Shown here: one piece after another, positions 22,683-32,733 of the stretch
Layout: each line of letters begins with the position of its first letter
Position numbering within the stretch: position 1 is the stretch's first letter
NCBI GenBank assembly: GCA_022361035.1
Contig: JAKSBP010000003.1
Coordinates: 1-48,133, forward strand
Direction: 5' to 3'
Source of the DNA: Clostridia bacterium
GTDB taxonomy: Bacteria; Bacillota; Clostridia; Peptostreptococcales; Caminicellaceae
Length of the DNA stretch: 48,133 nucleotides
Made by a program: the position numbers and the translations under genes
Notes under the pieces: model-generated
Told to the model about the DNA's origin: nothing
What the model saw: only the letters and a program-made list of their open reading frames with translations
Database searches by the model: none

Positions 22683-23975
22683 TTAAGGCATTTCTAATAA
22701 TCCCTTTTCATACATACTCTGAAGGCCCTTTAAAACTCCAAATTTTCCATGTTCATAGGTAAGACCGCCTTGAAAATACACAATGTAGGGTTCCTTAATA
22801 GGAGAATCCGCACTGAGTTCTATTGAAGAACCCTGAACAAAGGCTCCTGCTGCCATTATAACGGGACTATCATATCCAGGCATATCCCAAGGTACAGGTG
22901 TAACATGGGAATCTACGGGAGCAGCACTTTGTATTCCCTCACAGAAGGCAATAACCTTGTCTTCTGAATTTAATTTTATAGACTGAATTATATCACTTCT
23001 CTTCTCATTAAATTTAGGGCATACCTCGTACCCTAAACTCTCAAAAACCTTGGCACAGAGTATCGCACCCTTTAATGCCTCGGTAACTACCTTAGGAGCC
23101 ATGAATAGTCCCTGAAACATATTTCTAGTAAGACCAAAGGTTAATCCACATTCTTTGCCAATTCCCGGTGATGTCATCCTATAGGATATTAGGTCAATTA
23201 ATTTCTTTTTACCTACAATATATCCTCCCGTAAGGGCAAGTCCACCACCTGGATTCTTAATAAGGGAGCCCGCCATTACATCTACTCCTACATCCGTTGG
23301 TTCCTCAACTTCTAAGAATTCACCGTAGCAATTGTCCACCATGATAATTATATTTTCATTAACTGATTTCACCCTATCTACAACTTCTTTTATATCCTCT
23401 ATAGTAAGGGCTTTTCTCCATCCGTATCCTGTGGAACGCTGAACATATACCATTTTTGTTTTGTCGTTTATATTATTCATCAGCCCATCTAAATCTATTT
23501 CATGGGAGGGAAGAATATCTATCTGCTTATAACCTATGCCAAAATCCCTAAGTGATGAGCCATTTCCACCTCTAATTCCTATTACCTCCTCTAAAGTATC
23601 GTAAGGTTTTCCAGTTGCAGATATCATCTCATCACCAGGCCTTAATAGACCAGTTAAACAAAGAGTCAAGGCATGGGTTCCAGAAACAATAATTGGTCTA
23701 ACGATTGAATCCTCCACATTAAAGACTCTACTGTATACCCTTTCTAATGTCTCTCTTCCCGAGTCATTATAGCCATAACCAGTATTCCAACTAAAATGTA
23801 CGTCACTGAGCCTACTATCCTGCATTGCCTTTAATACCTTAAACTGATTATAGGATTGAACATCATCCAGTTTTTTAAATTCCTCTATTAACTCCTTTTC
23901 CTTGGCCTCAACAATTTCTATAACTCTTTCATTAAAATTAAATACCTTTAATAGTAAATCTTTAGTTGTTTTCAT
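22683..23975 (-). CDS. Met_gamma_lyase-family PLP enzyme (aluminium-resistance protein family)
   Basis: The 430-residue product is a fold-type I pyridoxal-phosphate enzyme of the family annotated as aluminium resistance protein or methionine gamma-lyase-like. Motifs seen: the N-terminal HFSWNTGYGYNDSGRETLER, the PLP-phosphate region IVSGTHALTLCL, the aspartate strand IIIMVDNCYGEF, and the Schiff-base lysine in GSLIKNPGGGLALTGGYI. Further conserved sequence is SPGIGKECG and HVTPVPWDMPGYDSPVIMAAG. It sits in its usual place between lexA and hfq-miaA in Clostridia. A carbon-sulfur lyase activity is assumed for the family; the physiological substrate is not established. The start is ATG 23975. 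A MITE separates it from hfq, so co-transcription with hfq is likely disturbed. Confidence 0.9.
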   Translation of the reverse strand: MKTTKDLLLKVFNFNERVIEIVEAKEKELIEEFKKLDDVQSYNQFKVLKAMQDSRLSDVHFSWNTGYGYNDSGRETLERVYSRVFNVEDSIVRPIIVSGTHALTLCLTGLLRPGDEMISATGKPYDTLEEVIGIRGGNGSSLRDFGIGYKQIDILPSHEIDLDGLMNNINDKTKMVYVQRSTGYGWRKALTIEDIKEVVDRVKSVNENIIIMVDNCYGEFLEVEEPTDVGVDVMAGSLIKNPGGGLALTGGYIVGKKKLIDLISYRMTSPGIGKECGLTFGLTRNMFQGLFMAPKVVTEALKGAILCAKVFESLGYEVCPKFNEKRSDIIQSIKLNSEDKVIAFCEGIQSAAPVDSHVTPVPWDMPGYDSPVIMAAGAFVQGSSIELSADSPIKEPYIVYFQGGLTYEHGKFGVLKGLQSMYEKGLLEMP

Positions 23976-24024
23976 ATTAGTGTCATCCTTTTTAAATATA
24001 ATTTATACTCATAAAATCTACCTA

Positions 24025-24309
24025 TATAGATGTGTGACTAAGAAACTTAATAAACGAAAGCAAGCACTGAGGTTTCTTTTAGAGCGATTTTTATAACACA
24101 TAGGGAATTATAGACTTTATAAAAATATAGATATATATAATTTCCGTATATGTGTTTCAAAAGAGTCTTCCTTATAAATCTTCATCAGAGACTCTTTTAT
24201 AAATCTGTTTTACCTACTATTATCTATCTATAAACAGATTTATAGCATGAGCCTAAAGGATTCTCTGTGGCTGCTGTAGTAAGTTAACTTTCTCTATCAC
24301 TCATCTATA
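24025..24309. mobile_element. MITE copy A, with a nested 106-bp insertion
   Basis: The ends TATAGATGTGTGACTAAG and TCACTCATCTATA form imperfect terminal inverted repeats. The body matches copies B (34591-34769, inverted) and C (42705-42884) almost base for base (AATAAACGAAAG, TTTAGAGCGATTTTTAT, ATAAACAGATTTATAGCATG, GTAGTAAGTTAACTTTCTC). Unlike those, copy A is interrupted at about 24095-24200 by a segment with two hairpins of its own (AAAAGAGTCT/AGACTCTTTT; ACACATA/TATGTGT), flanked by TTAT on both sides, which looks like a second element with a target duplication. No coding capacity. The insertion accounts for most of the 455-bp gap between hfq and the PLP-enzyme gene. Confidence 0.85.
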
Positions 24310-24351
24310 TGGCTACATTTGATACTAGCCCATCCTCTGCAAAAACCTAAA

Positions 24352-24378
24352 ATGCGGCTCTATGGCCGCATCTATTTT
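24352..24378. terminator. hfq-side terminator
   Basis: ATGCGGC (24352-24358) pairs with GCCGCAT (24365-24371), followed on the plus strand by CTATTTTTT and on the minus strand by TTTTAGGTTTTT. A GC-rich stem between hfq and the MITE, able to work in both directions. Confidence 0.6.
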
Positions 24379-24430
24379 TTGTAGTAAATAAAAGTATCCT
24401 TTAAACTTTTTACTTTCCACCATGTATCTA

Positions 24431-24682
24431 TTATTCTTCATTCTTTTTAGGGTTATTATTTGCTGATAAAAAATTTACCGCCTTTGAAGGTAGTATAGTT
24501 GAAATAGCGTGCTTATAAATCATCTGCTGCTTGCCATCACTATCAATTACTATTATATAGCTATCAAAGCCCTTCACTAATCCTTTAATTTGAAAGCCGT
24601 TAACGAGGTATATAGTAATAGGTACACGCTCTTTTCTAACCTGATTTAAAAAAATGTCCTGTAAATTTAACGAAGATTTCAT
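24431..24682 (-). CDS. hfq: RNA chaperone Hfq
   Basis: The 83-residue product has the Hfq layout: an N-terminal helix ([20 protein letters not shown]), the Sm1 strand region ([20 protein letters not shown]) and the Sm2 motif YKHAISTI, followed by a short polar tail. It forms a ring hexamer in the cytoplasm and helps small RNAs pair with mRNAs. It directly follows miaA with a 49-nt gap, the common gene order in both Proteobacteria and Clostridia. The start is ATG 24682; the GGAGGG upstream is a little far (about 13 nt). Transcription probably ends at 24352-24378. Confidence 0.95.
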   Translation of the reverse strand: MKSSLNLQDIFLNQVRKERVPITIYLVNGFQIKGLVKGFDSYIIVIDSDGKQQMIYKHAISTILPSKAVNFLSANNNPKKNEE

Positions 24683-24731
24683 ATTTTATATTTACCCTCC
24701 TAATTAGATATACTATCTTATGTAATCTATT

Positions 24732-25673
24732 CTATAAAAACTTTATATTCCCTTCAATAAAGTTAATAATATTAAAAATAATTTTTTCTTTATTTGTATT
24801 TTTATCAAGATTAAACCATTTCATGCTCTTATATCTTTTAAACCATGTTAACTGCCTCTTCGCATACCTTCTTGTATTTCTCTTTACCAGATAAACAGCC
24901 CTATCTAAATCGTACTCCCCATCTAAGTATCCTATTACCTCTTTATAACCTATTCCCTTCATAGAAATATCCCTGACATCTAGGCCCATTTCCATAAGCC
25001 CCTTTACCTCGTCAACTAAACCATTAGTAAACATAATATCAACACGTTTATCTACTCTTTCATACAATTCCTCTCTATTTCTATTAAGGCCTACCATAAT
25101 AATATTATAATCCTTGACTTCCACTAAATCCTTACTAAAATCCTTCATACTCCTTCCTGTCCTATAAAAGATTTCTAAGGCTCTAATAACTCTTTGAACA
25201 TTATTGTGATGAATTCTTTCAGCGGCCTCCCTATCTACCTCCTTTAGCTTATCGTGTAAATATTCACTGCCGTACTTCTCATATTCCTCAGTAAGATTTT
25301 TACGAACTGATTTGTCACAGCTAGTATTTGAAAAATCCATCTCATAAATCAAAGAGTTTACATAAAGTCCTGTTCCCCCAGTAACAATTGGGATTTTGTT
25401 TTTAAGCAGGATTTTATCAATATATTTCCTAGCTAAATCTCTGTACTCCGATACGGAAAACTCACTGCGGGGGTCAATTTCATCAATTAAATAGTGGCAT
25501 ATCTCCTGCATTTCTTCCTTAGTAGGTTTAGCACTACCAATATTTAAATATTTATATATTTGCATCGAATCTGCCGACACTATTTCTCCATTTAATCTCT
25601 TAGCAACTTCAATAGATATTTCTGTCTTACCTACAGCAGTTGGACCTGCAATTATAATTAAGGGTTTTTTCAT
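24732..25673 (-). CDS. miaA: tRNA dimethylallyltransferase MiaA
   Basis: Transfers the dimethylallyl group to A37 of tRNAs reading UNN codons; the product is then methylthiolated by MiaB, encoded about 5 kb upstream in the same block. Motifs: the P-loop GPTAVGKTEIS at the N terminus, GEIVSADSMQIYK, the GGTGLYVNSLIY motif, and the C-terminal NTRRYAKRQLTWFKR tRNA-binding segment. The length is about 313 residues, normal for the family. I start at ATG 25673, with AGTAGGTG 6 nt upstream; the frame is open to GTG 25682. It begins 13 nt after the mutL stop and so is translated from the mutSL-miaA-hfq transcript. Confidence 0.96.
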   Translation of the reverse strand: MKKPLIIIAGPTAVGKTEISIEVAKRLNGEIVSADSMQIYKYLNIGSAKPTKEEMQEICHYLIDEIDPRSEFSVSEYRDLARKYIDKILLKNKIPIVTGGTGLYVNSLIYEMDFSNTSCDKSVRKNLTEEYEKYGSEYLHDKLKEVDREAAERIHHNNVQRVIRALEIFYRTGRSMKDFSKDLVEVKDYNIIMVGLNRNREELYERVDKRVDIMFTNGLVDEVKGLMEMGLDVRDISMKGIGYKEVIGYLDGEYDLDRAVYLVKRNTRRYAKRQLTWFKRYKSMKWFNLDKNTNKEKIIFNIINFIEGNIKFL

Positions 25674-25686
25674 AGTAAACACCTAC

Positions 25687-27594
25687 TTAAGTTCTTAAAA
25701 ATTTTCTTTCAATTTCCGATTTTGATATTGAGACTATTATTGGTCTCCCATGGGGACATGTAAAGGGATTTTCTAATTCTTTGAGGTCATCTATGAGTTT
25801 TTTTATCTCAATAGTTTCAAGCTTATCCGCAGCCTTTATGGCCTTCTTACATGACATCTGGATAATTTTATCAATTTTATATTCATAGCTGCTTTTTGAA
25901 TCACCACTCAAATTTTCAGCCAATTCCATAAAAAATCTTTTAGCCACTGGTCCGCCAAACAAAATAGGTACTTCTCTCAATATAATTGTATTATAACCAA
26001 ATTCTTCTATTTTGTACCCTAATCTCGTAAAAATATTTCTATTTTCCATAATAACATCTTTATCTAAATAATTAAGCTCAATAACTATAGGATCAAGTAA
26101 TATCTGTGAAATTATCTCGCTATTTAGATAATTGTCCATAAATCTTTCATAAAGTATTCTTTCATGGGCTCCATGCTGATCTATTAAGAGCATCTTTTCT
26201 TCTTTTTGACATATTATATAAGTAGAAAATAATTGACCGATGATATACATATCGTCTAATAGATGGTTTTCAGACCTAGTCATCCCATCCTTCTTAGGAA
26301 TAAAAACTGGCTCTGATTTATCTTGGGTAAAGATTTGATCAAAAATCTCCCCTATTTTCTTTTCTTTCTTTGGATTATCTCTTCCATCATTGTCACTTTG
26401 TTTTTCAATATATTCTTTTTTTTCTATTGCTGTATTTTTCTTATATCCATCTATATTAAGTGATATATTTTCCTTCTTTTTAATGGGAAAAGCAATCTGT
26501 CTTGATAAATTATCTGTATTTGGTTTATGAGAATCTACAGACTCAAGTACCTTTTCTCCTTTTTTATTAGAGCCACTATCTATATTAATATCGGGTATAA
26601 GATTTGTTTGCAACAGCTTATCCCTTAAAGTTTTATATATAAAATTCGATATATTTCTTTCATCACGGAATCTAATCTCAGTTTTGGCAGGATGGATATT
26701 TACATCTACCCTACTTGAGGGAACTTCCAGGTATAGAAAACAAATCGCAAACCTGTTATGGGGTATGAGAGTGCTGTAAGCCGAATCAATAGACCTAGAT
26801 ATGACTCTACTCTTTACATACCTACCATTTACAAAATATATCTGTAGCTGCCTATTACCCCTGGTACAAGTAGTATTTGATATAAAACCCCTAAGCTTCA
26901 ATTCTCCATCTTGGCTCCCTATTTCGATTAGGTTTTGAGCGATTTCTTTACCGTATATAGTAAAAATTGTACTATATAGCCCATTGCTTCCTTGGGTTGT
27001 AAATACATTTTTATTGTTAACAATATACCTAAAAGATATCTCTGGATGAGATAAGGCAATATTATTGACAATAGTGCTTATATAATTTGTTTCCGTAGAA
27101 TTAGATTTTAGGAATTTATGCCTTGCAGGAGTATTATAGAATAAATCCTTGATAACAATAGTTGTGCCGGTAGGACACCCTAAAGAGCTCTCCCTTATAA
27201 TTTCTCCATTCATAAGCTCGACCTTTATTCCATACTCATCATTGGATGTCTTCGTTATAAGCTCTATATTAGATACCGATGCTATACTGGCAAGGGCTTC
27301 ACCCCTAAATCCCAGGCTTTTGATGTTATATATCTCATCATCGGTATATATCTTGCTCGTGGCATGTCTTTCAAAGGCTAGACCTATATCTCCCCTATGA
27401 ATTCCCCTACCATCATCGGAAATTCTTATATAGGACTTCCCGGCATCCTTTATCTCCACAACTATTGATTTGGCATCTGCATCTATTGAATTCTCCAAAA
27501 GCTCCTTTACTACAGAAGCAGGCCTCTCTACAACCTCACCTGCTGCAATTTTATTGGAAACAGTTTTATTAAGCTTTTTTATTCTCTTATTCAT
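25687..27594 (-). CDS. mutL: DNA mismatch repair protein MutL (endonuclease type)
   Basis: The protein has about 635 residues. The N-terminal GHKL ATPase motifs are clear: NKIAAGEVVERPASVVKELL, ENSIDADAKSI, ISDDGRGI, HATSKI, LGFRGEALASI. A variable linker (about 345-430, Lys/Glu/Asp-rich) follows. The C-terminal domain carries the metal-dependent nicking motif DQHGAHERILYERF (family DQHA-x2-E-x4-E) and CPHGRPI near the end, so this MutL should cut the new strand itself, as expected where MutH is absent. It starts 10 nt after the mutS stop at ATG 27594 (AAGGTG upstream); GTG 27603 is the alternative. Partner: MutS. Confidence 0.97.
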   Translation of the reverse strand: MNKRIKKLNKTVSNKIAAGEVVERPASVVKELLENSIDADAKSIVVEIKDAGKSYIRISDDGRGIHRGDIGLAFERHATSKIYTDDEIYNIKSLGFRGEALASIASVSNIELITKTSNDEYGIKVELMNGEIIRESSLGCPTGTTIVIKDLFYNTPARHKFLKSNSTETNYISTIVNNIALSHPEISFRYIVNNKNVFTTQGSNGLYSTIFTIYGKEIAQNLIEIGSQDGELKLRGFISNTTCTRGNRQLQIYFVNGRYVKSRVISRSIDSAYSTLIPHNRFAICFLYLEVPSSRVDVNIHPAKTEIRFRDERNISNFIYKTLRDKLLQTNLIPDINIDSGSNKKGEKVLESVDSHKPNTDNLSRQIAFPIKKKENISLNIDGYKKNTAIEKKEYIEKQSDNDGRDNPKKEKKIGEIFDQIFTQDKSEPVFIPKKDGMTRSENHLLDDMYIIGQLFSTYIICQKEEKMLLIDQHGAHERILYERFMDNYLNSEIISQILLDPIVIELNYLDKDVIMENRNIFTRLGYKIEEFGYNTIILREVPILFGGPVAKRFFMELAENLSGDSKSSYEYKIDKIIQMSCKKAIKAADKLETIEIKKLIDDLKELENPFTCPHGRPIIVSISKSEIERKFLRT

Positions 27595-27604
27595 AATATT
27601 CACC

Positions 27605-30247
27605 TTACATCCCTCTAACCTTTTCGACTAACTGATATAACTTACCCATAGCATCCATTGGAGTCATGTTAATAATATCCATGCCCTTTAGTTCATTAAT
27701 AATCTCATTTGAATTTATGTCAAAAAAATTAATCTGAGTATCCTTAGCCTCAAAGGATGGTTTCTCCACTGTCATTGAAATTTCCTGAAGGACATTTTCA
27801 TTCTTACGATTTATATCGCTCTCTTCCAATTCACAGAGTATGCTCTTTGCCCTATGGATAACTTCATCGGGCAACCCTGCCAGTTTTGCCACCTGTATAC
27901 CGTAGCTCTGGTCGGCACCACCCCTAATAATTTTCCTTAAAAATACAATATCATCTCCTACTTCCTTTACAGAAATACAGTAATTCTTTACCCCCTGTAA
28001 TATGCCCTCAAGTTCGGTCAACTCGTGATAATGGGTGGCGAATAGGGTCTTAGCCCCTAACACCTTGGAATTACTGATATATTCAACTACTGACCATGCA
28101 ATACTTAATCCGTCATAGGTACTGGTTCCCCTACCTATCTCATCTAAGATAATCAAGCTGTTTTGAGTAGCATTATTTAATATATTTGAAAGCTCGCTCA
28201 TCTCTACCATAAATGTGCTCTGCCCTTGAAATAAATCATCTGAAGCTCCTACTCTAGTAAAAATCCTATCTACCACACCTATAACTGCCCTTTCAGCCGG
28301 GACAAAACATCCAATTTGAGCCAACAGTACATTTAAAGCAACCTGCCTTAAATATGTGGATTTACCAGCCATATTTGGTCCAGTTATAATGGAAAATCTA
28401 TTTTCTTCACAATCGAGGAGGGTATCATTTGGAACAAAGGGCTCATCTCCTGCAACCCTTTCCACCACTGGATGTCTTGCATTTACAAGCTCCACCCTCT
28501 TAGTATTGTCTATTGAAGGTCTATTAAACCTATAGGTAAAGCTTACATCGGCAAATCCCAACAATACATCTAAGCGGGCCACAGCCTTAGCTGTCCTAAG
28601 TATTCTATTAATCTCTCCTAATACCCTATTTCTTATGTCATTAAATAAATTATACTCCAGCTTAACAATCTTCTCCTCAGCACCAAGTATCTTATCCTCA
28701 ATCTCCTTAAGCTCTTCCATAATATATCTCTCAGAATTAGCTAAGGTTTGCTTCCTAATATAGCTTTGCGGCACATATTTTATATTAGATTTTGTTACAT
28801 CTATATAATAACCAAATATCTTATTGAAGCCTACCTTTAGAGATTTTATACCCGTACTTTGCCTCTCCCTACTTTCTAAATCCATAAGCCACTTTTTACC
28901 ATCGGTTATTGCACTGCGAAGCTCACCAAGCTTCTCATTAAAGGTAGCCTTTATTATTCCTCCCTCCTTTATTGAAATAGGAGGATTTTCCTCTATTGCC
29001 CTATGAATTAAATCATAAATATCCCTTAATTCATCAATCTGGTCATATATACCTTCTAATTCACCCTTTACCCTACCATCTAATTTGCTTTTTATAAGGG
29101 GTATAACTTGAATAGAGTTTTTTAGTGAAATCATATCCCTTCCATTAACGGTGCCATATACAATTTTTGAAGATAATCTCTCTAAGTCGTACATACCCTT
29201 TAATAGTTCCCTTAATTCCTCCCTCATCAGCATATCTGAATAAAGTAGATCAACGGAATCTAGTCTATCATTTATCTTATTTATATCAATCAAGGGCTCT
29301 TCAATCCATTGCTTTAATGCCCTGGCTCCCATTGAAGTACACGTTTTATCAATAACCCAAAGCAGTGAACCCTTTTTCTCCTTTCCCCTAAGGGTCTCAG
29401 TGAGTTCGAGGTTTCTTCTAGTAAATTTATCTAAAATCATAAAATTGTTATGATGATACATATCTATTTTATCGATATGTATTAAGGGCACTTTTTGAGT
29501 TTCGTAGATATAATCCAATATTGCACCCACAGCCAATATACTATATCTTCTATCCTTCAAACCAAAGCTATCGGTAGAAAAAATATTAAAATGCTTTTTT
29601 ATCATATCTTCCGCATTTTTAAGCTTAAAAGCCCTGCTATAGTGGTTGGTAAATAAGACATCGTAAATACTTTCTAACTTTTTGAGTCCATGATTTTCAT
29701 AATCAAAATTTTCACTGATTACAATTTCCCTAGGACCTACCTTCATAATCTCATCTAGGACCAGCTTATATCTGTTTTTATCCTTAAATTCAGTGGTTTT
29801 TAGCTCCCCCGTAGTTATATCTGCATAGGCAATTCCAATTCCATCTTCACCTTCATAATAGGTCATTATATAATTGTTTGCTTCTTCATTTAACATAGAG
29901 GGGTCGATTATGGTTCCCGGTGTAATTATTCTTACAACATCCCTCTTTACAATCCCCTTAGCCACAGCAGCATCCTCTATCTGCTCACAAATTGCTACCT
30001 TAAAGCCTTTATCAACAAGTCTTGCTATATATGCATCAGAAGAGTGATGGGGTACACCACACATAGGAGCCTTCTCCTTCAGTCCACAGTCTCTAGCCGT
30101 AAGGGCTATTTCAAGCTCCCTAGATGCAGTTATGGCATCATCAAAAAACATTTCATAGAAATCTCCAAGTCTGAAAAAAAGAATATAATCCTTATATTTT
30201 TCCTTTATCTCCGTGTATTGCTTCATCATTGGAGTCAATTTCTTCAT
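27605..30247 (-). CDS. mutS: DNA mismatch repair protein MutS
   Basis: The 880-residue product is full length. The N-terminal mismatch-binding motif Phe30-Tyr31-Glu32 (GDFYEMFF) inserts at the mispair. The connector, core and clamp domains follow. The C-terminal ABC-type ATPase has Walker A GPNMAGKST (from about residue 623), the signature region STFMVEMSEL, Walker B SLIILDEIGRGTST and the H-loop FATHYHEL. The tail (about 830-880) carries a conserved dimerisation helix. It recognises mismatches and recruits MutL, encoded immediately downstream. The start is ATG 30247 after GGAGG. A 240-nt gap with a hairpin separates it from ricA. Confidence 0.98.
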   Translation of the reverse strand: MKKLTPMMKQYTEIKEKYKDYILFFRLGDFYEMFFDDAITASRELEIALTARDCGLKEKAPMCGVPHHSSDAYIARLVDKGFKVAICEQIEDAAVAKGIVKRDVVRIITPGTIIDPSMLNEEANNYIMTYYEGEDGIGIAYADITTGELKTTEFKDKNRYKLVLDEIMKVGPREIVISENFDYENHGLKKLESIYDVLFTNHYSRAFKLKNAEDMIKKHFNIFSTDSFGLKDRRYSILAVGAILDYIYETQKVPLIHIDKIDMYHHNNFMILDKFTRRNLELTETLRGKEKKGSLLWVIDKTCTSMGARALKQWIEEPLIDINKINDRLDSVDLLYSDMLMREELRELLKGMYDLERLSSKIVYGTVNGRDMISLKNSIQVIPLIKSKLDGRVKGELEGIYDQIDELRDIYDLIHRAIEENPPISIKEGGIIKATFNEKLGELRSAITDGKKWLMDLESRERQSTGIKSLKVGFNKIFGYYIDVTKSNIKYVPQSYIRKQTLANSERYIMEELKEIEDKILGAEEKIVKLEYNLFNDIRNRVLGEINRILRTAKAVARLDVLLGFADVSFTYRFNRPSIDNTKRVELVNARHPVVERVAGDEPFVPNDTLLDCEENRFSIITGPNMAGKSTYLRQVALNVLLAQIGCFVPAERAVIGVVDRIFTRVGASDDLFQGQSTFMVEMSELSNILNNATQNSLIILDEIGRGTSTYDGLSIAWSVVEYISNSKVLGAKTLFATHYHELTELEGILQGVKNYCISVKEVGDDIVFLRKIIRGGADQSYGIQVAKLAGLPDEVIHRAKSILCELEESDINRKNENVLQEISMTVEKPSFEAKDTQINFFDINSNEIINELKGMDIINMTPMDAMGKLYQLVEKVRGM

Positions 30248-30450
30248 TGTTCATCCTCCTATATAGAACAGAAACCCATTACTGATATCTATTAGTTCTC
30301 TAGTTCTTATAATATGTGAAAGTAATTTATGTAACCTTAAAATATAGGCTCAAAAATAAAAAACTTCTAAAATAAAACCTGCATAATTTTTTAATTTTAT
30401 AAGGGTTCTCCTTAACTTATCTATTTATTATAACATAAAATGCCATAATT

Positions 30451-30482
30451 AGACCCATGAGACATAAGATTCCCATGGGTCT
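30451..30482 (-). terminator. hairpin between ricA and mutS
   Basis: AGACCCATG (30451-30459) and CATGGGTCT (30474-30482), a perfect 9-bp stem just after the ricA stop. The downstream T run on the minus strand is weak, so it may attenuate more than fully terminate. Confidence 0.5.
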
Positions 30483-30489
30483 ACTATTT

Positions 30490-30891
30490 TTAACTATCAC
30501 AACCTTTTTTACAACCTCCACAACCCTTTCTAGAGCCATGATTTTTATTTAATGAAAGTGTCTCAACATCAATACTTATTGATTTTTCTATTTTATCAAA
30601 AATACTTTCCTTAAATATCAAAAACTCATTTAAAGCCCCATTAAGTTCATTTATTATCTGATTCTCTTCTATTTCTGCAAAGAGCTCAGTTAATTCCTTT
30701 CTGATCTTATCTGTAGTATCCTTAGCTAGTCCTGTAAAACTTAATATTTCTTGCTTTTTTCTAAATTTTTCTACTAACTCCCTTGCATTGGGGTCTTCCT
30801 TATACTGCCTTTCAGCCTCTAAAAGTCTAAGATACTCATTGGAGGCAGACATTGCTTCTCCAAGCTTATTTGCCATATCTATAAGCTTCAT
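30490..30891 (-). CDS. ricA: YlbF/YmcA family protein (RicA-like) with a cysteine-rich tail
   Basis: The 133-residue helical product fits the Com_YlbF family (KLGEAMSASNEYLRLLEAER, YKEDPNARELVEKFRKKQE). In Bacillus, RicA (YmcA) works with RicF and RicT in a complex with RNase Y that controls mRNA maturation and development, and the complex carries iron-sulfur clusters. Here the C terminus ends in GCGGCKKGC, three closely spaced cysteines, consistent with cluster binding. The gene order miaB-ricA-mutS-mutL is the same as in Bacillus (ymcB-ymcA-cotE-mutS-mutL), which supports RicA over RicF. It starts 14 nt after the miaB stop and is surely co-transcribed with it. Confidence 0.8.
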   Translation of the reverse strand: MKLIDMANKLGEAMSASNEYLRLLEAERQYKEDPNARELVEKFRKKQEILSFTGLAKDTTDKIRKELTELFAEIEENQIINELNGALNEFLIFKESIFDKIEKSISIDVETLSLNKNHGSRKGCGGCKKGCDS

Positions 30892-30905
30892 AATATAACC
30901 ACCCT

Positions 30906-32249
30906 CTACTTTACTAATTCACCATATAATGAAAAATTTCTAGGCTTAGTAATCTTCACATTACATAACTCGCCTATCAAATCCCTAGGTCCGTCAAAAT
31001 TTACAACTTTATTAGTTCTAGTTCTTCCCATCAGAATACTTTCATCGTTTTTACTTACACCCTCTACCAAAACCTCTACTACTCTACCCTTAAGCTCAAG
31101 ATTCCTCTCCTTAATACCTCTATGCAATATCTTTAAAAGTCTATTAAACCTCATATGCTTAACATCCTCGGGTATTTGGTTCTCCATCTCAGCCGCCGGT
31201 GTACCCTTCCTTATGGAATAAATAAAAGTAAATGAATTATCATATCCTATCCTTTCAACCAAATCCAGCGTATCCTCAAAATCCTCCTCTGTTTCTCCGG
31301 GAAAGCCTACAATAATATCAGTAGTAATACTTATGTCAGGTACTGCTGCCTTTGCATCCTCAACTAATTTTAAATACTGTTCCCTCGTATACTTTCTGTT
31401 CATTGCTCCAAGGATATTATTACTTCCCGCCTGGACCGGTAAATGTATATGCTCACAAACTTTATCACAATCTTTTATAGCATCAATAAGCCTTTGGGAG
31501 GCATCCTTTGGATGGGAGGTCATGAATCTAATTCTCTCTAGACCATCAACCTCATTGATTTTCCTAAGCAAACCTGCAAAATCAATCTCTTCCTCTAAGG
31601 ATTTTCCATAGGAGTTTACGTTTTGACCTAATAAAGTTATTTCCTTCGTTCCCTTATCTACCAAGCCCTTAACTTCTTCAATAATATTTTCGGGCTCTCT
31701 ACTTCTTTCTCTTCCCCGCGTATAGGGTACTATACAATAGGTACAGAAATTATTACAACCATACATTATATTTACAAAGGTCTTTAACCCATATTTTCTA
31801 ATGCTCGGCAGTCCTTCAATAATCTCTCCCTCTTCATCCCACACCTCAACAAGCATATTATCAGACTGTTTGCAGTTGGATAGTAGTACCGGGAAATTGT
31901 GTAGATTATGGGTTCCAAAAATTAAATCAACAAAGGGATACTTTTTCTTAATATATTCTACCACATGGGCCTGCTGCATCATACACCCACAAATGGCAAT
32001 AATCATATCAGGCTTTTTTTTCTTTAAAGGTTTCAATTGTCCCAGGTTTCCATAGACCTTTAACTCCGCATTTTCCCTAACACAACAGGTATTAAATATG
32101 ATTAGATCGGCTTCCTCTTTATCATCACATTCTAAATAACTCATATTTGATAGCATCCCTGCTAATTTTTCAGAATCATGCTCGTTCATTTGACAACCAT
32201 AAGTAGCAATAAAATATCTCTTTTGTCCTATCATATTTTCGATACTCAA
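30906..32249 (-). CDS. miaB: tRNA-2-methylthio-N6-dimethylallyladenosine synthase MiaB
   Basis: Radical-SAM methylthiotransferase acting on i6A37 of tRNA. The 447-residue product has the N-terminal UPF0004 domain with its three cluster cysteines ([30 protein letters not shown]), the radical-SAM motif C-x3-C-x2-C ([20 protein letters not shown], about 160-175), [16 protein letters not shown], and a C-terminal TRAM domain (about 380-445). Two [4Fe-4S] clusters are expected. It is the first gene of the miaB-ricA pair; the substrate is made by MiaA of the same block. ATG 32249 is followed by [25 protein letters not shown] lies upstream. Confidence 0.96.
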   Translation of the reverse strand: MSIENMIGQKRYFIATYGCQMNEHDSEKLAGMLSNMSYLECDDKEEADLIIFNTCCVRENAELKVYGNLGQLKPLKKKKPDMIIAICGCMMQQAHVVEYIKKKYPFVDLIFGTHNLHNFPVLLSNCKQSDNMLVEVWDEEGEIIEGLPSIRKYGLKTFVNIMYGCNNFCTYCIVPYTRGRERSREPENIIEEVKGLVDKGTKEITLLGQNVNSYGKSLEEEIDFAGLLRKINEVDGLERIRFMTSHPKDASQRLIDAIKDCDKVCEHIHLPVQAGSNNILGAMNRKYTREQYLKLVEDAKAAVPDISITTDIIVGFPGETEEDFEDTLDLVERIGYDNSFTFIYSIRKGTPAAEMENQIPEDVKHMRFNRLLKILHRGIKERNLELKGRVVEVLVEGVSKNDESILMGRTRTNKVVNFDGPRDLIGELCNVKITKPRNFSLYGELVK

Positions 32250-32369
32250 CCAGCTTTCCTCCTCAAAATATTCTATAAATATTATTTGTCATATTAATTA
32301 ATTATATCAGAAACTCCCATTATGGAAAATCATGTTTAAAATCATATCATAAAAAAGATTTTAATTAAA

Positions 32370-32401
32370 TAAAAAACGGAAAATCCTTTTTAGATTTTCC
32401 G
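32370..32401 (-). terminator. terminator of the small-gene pair 32903-32563
   Basis: On the minus strand CGGAAAATC-TAAAAAG-GATTTTCCG is followed by six T (complement of 32371-32376). It lies 160 nt downstream of the 32563 stop and shields miaB from the island. Nothing else is seen in the gap 32250-32562. Confidence 0.75.
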
Positions 32402-32562
32402 CTAATCTAGCCTTTACTGCTGATATCTTCACTTTAAATTAAACTTTAGATTTTCTACCCATGATAAAATAAACAGTTTATTATTTTAACTATCTACTAT
32501 AAGGGGAGAATATTATTCTCTCAGCACCTGATTTTGTTTGAAAGACTCATATATTTCTAATT

Positions 32563-32733
32563 TTACACGTTTGAAATTAGCAGTATAATTAATATATTAG
32601 CTATTATTAATATTACCCCTAGTATACAAAAAAATACTTTGCTCCAATAATTTTTTATGTGTTTTAGAATTTTATATACTAATCCTAAAATGGCTAGTAT
32701 ATTTAACACACATAACAAAAACGGAATTAACAA
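32563..32733 (-). CDS. small two-helix membrane protein, 56 aa
   Basis: The start is TTG 32733 with GGAGG 6 nt upstream. The product consists of two hydrophobic helices (LIPFLLCVLNILAILGLVY and FFCILGVILIIANILIILLI) joined by a basic loop (KILKHIKNYWSK). Its start overlaps the end of the upstream small gene (32727-32903) by 7 nt, with the ribosome binding site inside that gene, so the two are translationally coupled. The shape fits a holin-like, toxin-like or small regulatory membrane protein. No sequence family is recognised. Too short for the usual ORF cut-off. Confidence 0.6.
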   Translation of the reverse strand: MLIPFLLCVLNILAILGLVYKILKHIKNYWSKVFFCILGVILIIANILIILLISNV

